NCBI GenBank assembly: GCA_905208975.1
Contig: CAJLRE010000034.1
Span: 1 to 18,776 of the forward strand
DNA length: 18,776 nucleotides
Source of the DNA: an uncultured Collinsella sp.
GTDB taxonomy: Bacteria > Actinomycetota > Coriobacteriia > Coriobacteriales > Coriobacteriaceae
Reading direction: 5' to 3'
The notes beneath the pieces were generated by a model. It worked only from the letters and a program-made list of their open reading frames with translations, did no database searches and was not told where the DNA came from. Both the position numbers and the translations under genes were made by a program. Positions within the stretch are counted from its first letter, which is position 1. Every line of letters starts with the position of its first letter. Positions 13,555-18,776 of the stretch are shown one piece after another.

Positions 13555-14178
13555 ATGAAGCACTTTGACCATATCGTATTTGACGTTGATGGGGCATTGG
13601 CAGATACAGAAGAAAGCGTTCTGTCATCGCTTGTCCAGATTGTCCAAGAAGAGACCAGCAAAACGCTTCCCCGACACGAGCTTGACTTTGCCCTCGGCAT
13701 ACCCGGCAAGGATGCCCTTGAGAAACTTGGGATCTACTCGCAGGCAACGTTGGATCGCTGGTGCCAAGTTGCCGCCAGCTTTAAAAGCACCATCAGCGTG
13801 TTTCCAGGTTTGCTTGAAGTCATCGCAACACTCGCCGATAGCGGCTGCAAACTTGGCATCGTCTCCTCACGTGCGCGCGACGAATACGCAAAAGAAATTG
13901 CACCCCTTGGTTTCGATAAGTATTTTGAGCACATCATCCTTGTCGAAGATACAACCGAACATAAACCCGCACCCGCACCCATGCTCGAATATCTCCGACG
14001 TGCGGGCGCGAATCCTGGCAACGTCGTCTACGTTGGCGACACCGTCTACGACGAACAATGCGCAACTTCAGCAGGGGTCAGTTTTGCCCGAGCAGCATGG
14101 GGATCACACCAAGATATCCCAAACGCCACCTACAACCTCAAAACCCCCAACGACCTACTAACCCTAACAACCAAATAA
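13555..14178 (+). CDS. HAD-superfamily phosphatase, phosphoglycolate phosphatase-like
   Basis: A 207-residue cytosolic hydrolase with all four HAD motifs: motif I FDVDGALADT with Asp10 (nucleophile) and Asp12, motif II GIVSS with Ser104, motif III Lys137 in EHKPAPAP, and motif IV GDTVYDEQ with Asp162 and Asp166. An alpha-helical cap (about 15-80) marks the Gph/beta-phosphoglucomutase-like group. Motif I reads DGAL where nearly all relatives have DGTL, a change next to the acid/base Asp. Likely substrates are small phosphate monoesters such as sugar phosphates. The start ATG 13555 follows AGAGGAG. Confidence 0.88.
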   Translation: MKHFDHIVFDVDGALADTEESVLSSLVQIVQEETSKTLPRHELDFALGIPGKDALEKLGIYSQATLDRWCQVAASFKSTISVFPGLLEVIATLADSGCKLGIVSSRARDEYAKEIAPLGFDKYFEHIILVEDTTEHKPAPAPMLEYLRRAGANPGNVVYVGDTVYDEQCATSAGVSFARAAWGSHQDIPNATYNLKTPNDLLTLTTK

Positions 14179-14204
14179 CCCACGCGTCCCACCCTTTCAG
14201 CCCC

Positions 14205-14380
14205 AACACCACAAGGGCGATTGAGCAGGACGGTTTGGGCGGGTCCCCGTACTTAGTTTCCAAAATCATTCCGCAGCGCGAAGGCTTCTTATTATTTTCA
14301 GACCTAACGCCACAAGGGCGACGACCTCGAGTAGGTCAACCTGGGAGGGACGAGGGCTTAGTTCTCCAATCTTTCCGCAG
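14205..14380. repeat. Degenerate tandem duplication (unit about 101-105 bp)
   Basis: Two diverged copies of one unit lie side by side. The first begins AACACCACAAGGGCGA (14205-14220), the second AACGCCACAAGGGCGA (14306-14321). Later parts correspond too: CTTAGTTTCCAAAATCATTCCGCAG-type sequence at 14252-14276 and 14357-14380. There is no coding potential. Spacing shifts from 101 to 105 bases show small indels. Confidence 0.55.
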
Positions 14381-14468
14381 GGGGCAAAAAGCCTCGCCGC
14401 ACGAAGTGCGCAGCGAGGCTTTTTGCATGCCCGAGGACGATTGGGGAACTAAGCCCTCGTCCCTCCCC
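14343..14468. repeat. Long hairpin: 29-bp inverted arms around a terminator
   Basis: Arms 14343-14371 and 14440-14468 (GGGAGGGACGAGGGCTTAG... against ...CTAAGCCCTCGTCCCTCCC) are inverted over 29 bases with one mismatch. They enclose the terminator at 14384-14426. The left arm lies within the second tandem unit. There is no transposase. Confidence 0.65.
14384..14426. terminator. Bidirectional terminator between the HAD and aldolase genes
   Basis: GCAAAAAGCCTCGC (14384-14397) pairs perfectly with GCGAGGCTTTTTGC (14413-14426); an inner CGCAC-GAA-GTGCG extends the stem. A-run and T-run flanks allow use from both sides. Confidence 0.85.
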
Positions 14469-14500
14469 GGGATCTATTTTGAGTCGGAGTACCCTTGCTG

Positions 14501-15358
14501 TTACTCTGCTTTGCCCACAGAGTTGAGGTTGGTCATACGGATCTTAACCAGTTCGGTGATCTCACGCATGCCCTCCTTGGCCGGCTTCTTGGGATCGAAG
14601 CAGGCGGGGTTCTCGGCCATGTAGGCCATGAAGCCCTTGGTGTAGGCCTGACGCAGCTCGGTGGCGTAGTTGACCTTGCAGATACCGTTCTTCACAGCCT
14701 CGGCAACCTGCTCATCGGGCACACCAGAGGTGCCGTGCAGAACCAGCGGTACGTCGACGGCGTCGCGGATGGCCTTGACCACGGACTGCTCGATGTGAGG
14801 ATCGCTCGTATACACGCCGTGGCTGGTGCCAACGCCAATGGCCAGCGAGGTGCATCCAGTGCGCTCGACGAACTCCTTGGCCTCGGCCGGATCGGTGTAG
14901 GGGCTCTCGCCCTCAACCGCGGGACCGTCGTCCTCCTTGCCGCCAACCTTACCGAGCTCAGCCTCGACGGGCACGCCCATGGCGCGGCCAGCATCGGCGA
15001 CGGACTTGGTCAGAGCGATGTTGTCCTCGAAAGACTCGTGCGAACCGTCGATCATAACGGAGGTGTAGCCCGTGCGGAAAGCCTGCATGCAGCGGTCATA
15101 GCCATCGCCGTGATCGAGGTGCAGGGCGACGGGCACGGAAGCGCGCTCGGCAGCGGCCTTGACCATTCCGTAGAAGTAATCCAGGCCAGCGGTCTTGATG
15201 GTGCCCGGGGTGGTCTGCATGATGACGGGGGACTTGGTCTCCTCGGCAGCAGCCAGAACGGCCATAACGAACTCGAGGTTCTCGACGTTGAACGCGCCAA
15301 CGGCGTAGTGGCCGGCCTGGGCGTCCTTGAGCATCTTTTCGGTGGTAACAAGTGCCAT
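14501..15358 (-). CDS. fba: Class II fructose-bisphosphate (or related ketose-bisphosphate) aldolase
   Basis: The 285-residue zinc enzyme cleaves a ketose 1,6-bisphosphate to dihydroxyacetone phosphate and glyceraldehyde 3-phosphate in central sugar metabolism. Marks: GAFNVEN (21-27), HLDHGD (80-85) with catalytic Asp82 and zinc ligand His83, zinc ligands His180 in GVGTSHGVY and His208 in LHGTSG, and KVNYATELR (228-236) for phosphate binding. Length and motifs are shared by fructose-1,6- and tagatose-1,6-bisphosphate aldolases, so substrate is not settled. ATG 15358 was chosen over the longer frame because GAGAGGAG lies upstream and MALVTTEKML fits the family start. It is divergent from a DeoR-type sugar regulator, which probably controls it. 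Confidence 0.92.
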   Translation of the reverse strand: MALVTTEKMLKDAQAGHYAVGAFNVENLEFVMAVLAAAEETKSPVIMQTTPGTIKTAGLDYFYGMVKAAAERASVPVALHLDHGDGYDRCMQAFRTGYTSVMIDGSHESFEDNIALTKSVADAGRAMGVPVEAELGKVGGKEDDGPAVEGESPYTDPAEAKEFVERTGCTSLAIGVGTSHGVYTSDPHIEQSVVKAIRDAVDVPLVLHGTSGVPDEQVAEAVKNGICKVNYATELRQAYTKGFMAYMAENPACFDPKKPAKEGMREITELVKIRMTNLNSVGKAE

Positions 15359-15378
15359 GAGCGTTTGCTCCTCTCCAT

Positions 15379-15430
15379 CGCCCGCATCTGGACATCGGGC
15401 GTACGTGTCCGCAAGGCGTTTTACCTTGCG
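15379..15430 (-). promoter_or_regulatory. Two tandem hairpins in the aldolase leader
   Basis: CGCCCG/CGGGCG (15379-15384 with 15396-15401) and CGCAAGG/CCTTGCG (15410-15416 with 15424-15430) lie side by side just before the aldolase ribosome site. Their role is unknown. Confidence 0.4.
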
Positions 15431-15443
15431 TTTTGCTGCGCCC

Positions 15444-15449
15444 ATTGTA
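15444..15449 (-). promoter_or_regulatory. Candidate -10 box for the aldolase gene
   Basis: On the minus strand TACAAT (15449-15444) matches five of six consensus bases, about 86 bases before the start codon. The -35 region is unclear. Confidence 0.35.
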
Positions 15450-15578
15450 TGAAAATCGCATCTGTCGCATGTACGAGATATCGCCGGCACGCAGGCCAAA
15501 ACGCTCGTTTTTGAAAAGCAAACGGAAGGGATTCAGGCTAAATTCCCCTATCCGACATTACCGTTTTCAAGCGAATCA

Positions 15579-15650
15579 TCTTTCTTTTATAGAAAAGATA
15601 AGTAATCGAAAGGCGTTTACTTGCTCAAAAAGAAAATGAACGAAAATAGA
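15579..15650. promoter_or_regulatory. A/T-rich region with candidate DeoR-type operator repeats
   Basis: This island stands out from the GC-rich surroundings. It holds an ATCTTT/AAAGAT inverted pair around 15578-15599, and GAAAAT twice at ten-base spacing (15632-15637, 15642-15647) inside AATGAACGAAAAT. DeoR-family proteins often bind direct repeats with GAAA/TTTC cores. The rest of 15359-15693 holds nothing else I can support. Confidence 0.4.
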
Positions 15651-15693
15651 CTCAACACAATTCCTGCAAATTTAGGTTGAGGATGGAGCAGCT

Positions 15694-16497
15694 ATGGCCC
15701 ACGCAACAACCCGAGCTTTCGCCGATGAGCGACGCGCCGCCATCATGGAGATGCTTGAACATAACGCCTCTGTGCAGGTGGCAGAAATCGCCCAGACCTT
15801 TGGCGTATCCTCCGTCACCGCCCGCGCCGACCTGGACGCGCTAGCCGAGTCCGGCAAGTTGCGCCGCACGCACGGCGGCGCCGTGTCGCTCCACAAACGC
15901 CTAACCGTCTCCACGCAGGATCGCCGCATCAACGTCAACGTTGCCGCCAAGCAAGCCATTGCCCAAAGCGCTATCAGGCTTGTTAACGACGGCGACACGG
16001 TGCTTGTCGACTCCGGCACCACGGCACTCGAGTTCGTTCGGCTCCTCGACCAGCGCGACGGCATCACCGTCATCACGGCCGACATTACCATTGCCGATTA
16101 CATCGACGAGAGCATGCCCTCGGTCGATGTCGTCATGCTGGGCGGGGCGCTGCGCAAAGGCCATCGCTATCTGTACGGCCCACTTACCATGCAGGCGCTC
16201 CAAATGGTCCATGCCGACCTTGCCGTCATGTGCCCTGGCGCTTTTGTTCCCGGCTGCGGCTTTACGACCGACTTTCCGCAGATGGCCGAGACCAAAGCGG
16301 CTATGGTCGGTGCTGCTCGTCAAAGTGTCGCCCTCATGGACGCCAGTAAGGTCAACGGACGCGGCATGTACCGCTTTGCCGAGCTGACCGACGTCAACGC
16401 CATCGTGATGGACCGTGACCCCGATCACGCCGTCGCCACCTCAATCGCCGAGATCGTCGACAACGCACGTCCAGCCCTCATCATCGCCACCAGCTAA
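15694..16497 (+). CDS. DeoR-family transcription regulator
   Basis: A 267-residue regulator with an N-terminal winged helix (about 10-62: VAEIAQTFGVSSVTARADLDAL, then the family hallmark LRRTHGGAV at 56-64) and a DeoR C-terminal sensor domain that binds phosphorylated sugars. The sensor shows DGDTVLVDSGTTALEF, the usual phosphate-binding loop. Relatives repress sugar uptake and catabolism genes. The divergent class II aldolase is the obvious target. The start ATG 15694 follows GGATGGAG. A strong terminator follows the stop codon. Confidence 0.92.
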   Translation: MAHATTRAFADERRAAIMEMLEHNASVQVAEIAQTFGVSSVTARADLDALAESGKLRRTHGGAVSLHKRLTVSTQDRRINVNVAAKQAIAQSAIRLVNDGDTVLVDSGTTALEFVRLLDQRDGITVITADITIADYIDESMPSVDVVMLGGALRKGHRYLYGPLTMQALQMVHADLAVMCPGAFVPGCGFTTDFPQMAETKAAMVGAARQSVALMDASKVNGRGMYRFAELTDVNAIVMDRDPDHAVATSIAEIVDNARPALIIATS

Positions 16498-16500
16498 AAG

Positions 16501-16540
16501 AAAACCACCACAAAGGTGCCTGTCCCCTTTGTGGTGGTTT
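16501..16540. terminator. Bidirectional terminator between the DeoR and flavodiiron genes
   Basis: AAACCACCACAAAGG (16502-16516) pairs with CCTTTGTGGTGGTTT (16526-16540), directly after the DeoR stop and 24 bases past the flavodiiron stop. The loop on the minus strand reads GGGACAGGCA, as in the terminator at 7628-7665. Confidence 0.85.
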
Positions 16541-16563
16541 GAGCGTTAAAAGTGAACGTGTCG

Positions 16564-17724
16564 CTACTTGGAAAGCTCGTCGGCGAGGGCCTCGATCTGA
16601 GCGCGCGAGGCGTCGTTGAGCGAACCCAGGACGGTCACCTTGTTCTGCGCCAGGGTGATGTCCTTCATACCCTCGAGCTCCTTGGTCATAACCTTGGCAG
16701 CTGCAGGCGCCCAGGAACCGGCCTCGACAAGCGCCACGGTACGGTTCTGATAGGCATGCTCGGCGAGCGTGTGGATGAAGGTGCTCATGAACGGGAAGAT
16801 CTCGCCCTGATAGGTGATGGAGGCGAGCACCAGGCGGTCGTAGCGGAACGCGTCCTCAACGGCCTCGGCCATGTCGTCGCGAGCCAAGTCAAAAACGGAG
16901 ACCTTCTGGCCGCGAGCCTCGAGCGCTGCGGCGAGCTCCTCGACGGCGGCCTTCAGGTGGCCGTAGACGCTCGCGTAGGCAATCGTGATGCCCTCGTCCT
17001 CGGGCTGATAGCTCGACCAGGTGTTGTAGGTGTCGAGGTAATAGCCCAGGTTCTCGGTAAGAACGGGACCATGGAGCGGGCAGATGACCTGGATGTCCAA
17101 ATCGGCGGCCTTCTTGAGCACGGCCTGTACAAACTTGCCGAACTTGCCCACGATGCCAAAGTAGTAACGGCGCGCCTCGCAGGCCCACCCTTCCGGATCC
17201 TCGATGTCGTTGGCGCCAAACTTGCCAAAGCCGTCGGCACTAAAGAGCACCTTGTCGGTGGCCTCGTAGGAGAACAGCACCTCGGGCCAGTGAACGTTGG
17301 GGGCGCCAACGAAGGTCAGGCTGTGGCCGCCCAGGTCGAGCACGTCGCCCTCTTTGACAACCATCTTGCGCTCGGGGTAGTCGGTGCCAAAGTAGTTGAC
17401 CATCATGCGGAAGGCGCCCATGCTTGCCACAATCTGTGCCTGGGGATAGCGCTCCATAAAGGCGGCGATGCCGGCGGAGTGATCGGGCTCCATGTGATGG
17501 ATGACCAGGTAGTCGGGCGTGCGGCCGTCGAGCACGGCCTCGAGGTTGCCGAGCCACTCGTCGACAAAACCGCCATCGACCGAATCGGCGACAGCGATCT
17601 TCTCGCCCAAGATAACGTAGCTGTTGTATGCCATACCGTTCTCGGACACATCGTACTGGCCCTCGAACAGGTCAATGTCGTGATCGTCAACGCCAATGTA
17701 GCGGATATCCTTGGTGATCTCCAT
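16564..17724 (-). CDS. Class A flavodiiron protein (oxygen/nitric oxide reductase)
   Basis: The 386-residue cytosolic enzyme reduces oxygen to water and/or nitric oxide to nitrous oxide, protecting anaerobes. Residues 1-245 form the beta-lactamase-like domain with a complete set of diiron ligands: His77-x-Glu79-x-Asp81-His82, His145 in NVHWPE, Asp164 in SADGFG and His218 in PLHGP. Residues 246-386 are a flavodoxin domain (IAYASVYGHLKAAVEELA for FMN phosphate binding; EAGSWAP). There is no C-terminal rubredoxin domain, so a separate electron donor, usually rubredoxin, is needed; none is in the window. The ATG at 17724 follows AGGAGG. Oxygen versus NO preference cannot be read from sequence. 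Confidence 0.93.
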   Translation of the reverse strand: MEITKDIRYIGVDDHDIDLFEGQYDVSENGMAYNSYVILGEKIAVADSVDGGFVDEWLGNLEAVLDGRTPDYLVIHHMEPDHSAGIAAFMERYPQAQIVASMGAFRMMVNYFGTDYPERKMVVKEGDVLDLGGHSLTFVGAPNVHWPEVLFSYEATDKVLFSADGFGKFGANDIEDPEGWACEARRYYFGIVGKFGKFVQAVLKKAADLDIQVICPLHGPVLTENLGYYLDTYNTWSSYQPEDEGITIAYASVYGHLKAAVEELAAALEARGQKVSVFDLARDDMAEAVEDAFRYDRLVLASITYQGEIFPFMSTFIHTLAEHAYQNRTVALVEAGSWAPAAAKVMTKELEGMKDITLAQNKVTVLGSLNDASRAQIEALADELSK

Positions 17725-17761
17725 CAGGCAAAGCCTCCTAGATAGACAAATGAACCCGTCT

Positions 17762-17767
17762 ATCATA
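17762..17767 (-). promoter_or_regulatory. Candidate -10 box for the flavodiiron gene
   Basis: TATGAT on the minus strand (17767-17762), 38 bases before the start codon and upstream of the AGGAGG site. The -35 box is weak. The gap to the LacI-type gene holds only a small AACG/CGTT hairpin and no clear terminator. Confidence 0.35.
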
Positions 17768-17853
17768 GCACTCACCTTTATAGCCACGGCTATCTGCCAG
17801 CATCCTTACCGATTGTTATTGAAGCGCAACGCCGAGCCGTTGACCTGCGAAAA

Positions 17854-18776
17854 CTATGCGCGCGGAGCTGCCGTGGTATGCCGAACGATGAGCTGACCGG
17901 GAATGCGAATGGCGACGGGCCTGTCCGACGTCCCCGCCTTGGGAACCGCATGCTCGAATACCTCGCGTCCACGCTGATGCAAATCGAATCGGACAGTCGT
18001 GAGCTCGTTATGTGCGACAAAGTCGTCGAGCGAGTCATCAACGCCCACCACGCTCACGTCCTCGGGCACGCGCAAGCCGCTATCGCGCAGCGCGGCGATG
18101 GCGCCATTTGCCATTTGGTCGTTTGCCGCATAAATCGCCGTCATGGTGCGGTCGTGCTCAGCCAAGTACCGAGCGGCCTCGTAGCCGCTGTTGGCAGACC
18201 AGTCGCCCTCGAGTGGCGCCTGCGGCTTAATGTGCTTGCGCTCGAGTGCGTCCTGCCAGCCGGCGCGACGAAACTGTTCGTCAACCGAAAAGGACGGGCC
18301 ACCAATATAGCGAATCTGCTCGTGTCCCAGTTCAAACAAATGATCCATGAGCAGCAGCGAGCAGCCGTAATGATCTGAGTCGACCGTGGTCACCCGCGGG
18401 TGCGCATACATGGTGACGATGACCGTACCAATACCCGGCAACGGGTCGAATGTCTCAAAATCGGGCGCCATACGACTCATGCCGATGATGATGCCGTCCA
18501 CCGGCAATGCGGCCATACGACGCGTGGCCTCGGCAAGCGAAAACTCCTCGGTCTTGGACATCTCAACCAGCGTGATGGCGCAATTATGCTCACGAGCAGC
18601 ACTGGCGATGCCGTCGATCATTGAGAGGTTGCCAAACTTGGTAACATCGTTGACGCATAGGCCAACCGAATGGTAACGACCGTCGCGCAGCGAGCGACCG
18701 GCATAACTCGGACGGAAGCCGAGCTCTTGCATAGCGGCCTGCACGCGCTGGCGCGTCTGCTCGTTAACGTTGGGCA
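17854..18776 (-). CDS. LacI-family transcription regulator (5' end outside the window)
   Basis: The frame is open from the right edge to TAG 17856-17854, giving 306 residues. The visible start, NVNEQTRQRVQAAMQELGFRP, is the third helix and hinge of a LacI-type DNA-binding domain; roughly 30 residues including the first two helices are missing. The rest is a periplasmic-binding-protein-like sensor (SVGLCVNDVTKFGN, PVDGIIIGMS, then FDPLPGIGTVIVTMY, VDSDHYGCSLLLMDHLFELGH, RYIGGPSFS, AIYAANDQMANGAIAAL, VVGVDDSLDDFVAHNELTTV). Such proteins usually repress sugar-use genes and release DNA on binding a sugar. The ligand is unknown and targets may lie outside the window. The gene ends 129 bases upstream of the flavodiiron start. 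Confidence 0.9.
   Translation of the reverse strand, partial: PNVNEQTRQRVQAAMQELGFRPSYAGRSLRDGRYHSVGLCVNDVTKFGNLSMIDGIASAAREHNCAITLVEMSKTEEFSLAEATRRMAALPVDGIIIGMSRMAPDFETFDPLPGIGTVIVTMYAHPRVTTVDSDHYGCSLLLMDHLFELGHEQIRYIGGPSFSVDEQFRRAGWQDALERKHIKPQAPLEGDWSANSGYEAARYLAEHDRTMTAIYAANDQMANGAIAALRDSGLRVPEDVSVVGVDDSLDDFVAHNELTTVRFDLHQRGREVFEHAVPKAGTSDRPVAIRIPGQLIVRHTTAAPRA

Noticed and set aside
14058..14624. 188-codon plus-strand frame across the HAD end, repeats and aldolase end
   Set aside because: It spans a terminator and two real genes in the wrong frame, with no recognisable domain.
16552..17745. 397-codon plus-strand frame opposite the flavodiiron gene
   Set aside because: Antisense shadow. 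The minus strand carries all diiron ligands and a flavodoxin domain.

Overview
The window looks like chromosome of a GC-rich anaerobic gut actinobacterium of the class Coriobacteriia, most likely Collinsella or a close relative. This rests on strong G/C preference at third codon positions, an agmatine deiminase cluster next to a membrane-bound LuxR regulator, a flavodiiron protein, and dispersed palindromes and terminators of a style I associate with Collinsella. The genus is an inference, not a database result.

Left part (1-7662): an agmatine catabolism cluster. Reading leftwards on the minus strand: putrescine carbamoyltransferase (ptcA), an APC-family agmatine/putrescine antiporter (aguD), agmatine deiminase (aguA), a Rho-independent terminator, a possible 60-residue small protein, and a second paralogous APC antiporter. 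A seven-helix membrane protein with a LuxR-type DNA-binding domain is divergent from ptcA and is the obvious candidate regulator (AguR-like). No carbamate kinase, the step that makes ATP in this pathway, is present here. Each junction on the minus strand holds strong RNA-type hairpins, and aguA has an elaborate structured 5' leader.

Middle part (7629-12600): two strong terminators flank a 131-bp palindromic element. Next come a BceAB-like ABC transporter (permease and ATPase, minus strand) without its usual two-component system, and a divergent plus-strand gene fusing a NUDIX hydrolase to a Vsr-type mismatch endonuclease. That fusion is the most unusual protein here. A gene-poor stretch with one doubtful small ORF follows.

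Right part (12560-18776): an AraC-family regulator that may be translated from a leaderless mRNA, then a HAD-family phosphatase. An intergenic region follows with a degenerate tandem duplication and a very long hairpin enclosing a terminator. Then come a class II aldolase (minus) divergent from a DeoR-family regulator (plus), a class A flavodiiron protein (minus), and a LacI-family regulator whose 5' end lies outside the window.

The cluster logic is: the antiporter imports agmatine in exchange for putrescine, aguA makes N-carbamoylputrescine plus ammonia, and ptcA releases putrescine and carbamoyl phosphate. Transcription probably starts in the ptcA/luxR divergent region, where a long inverted repeat sits just upstream of a weak promoter. 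No tRNA, rRNA, CRISPR array or insertion-sequence transposase was seen.
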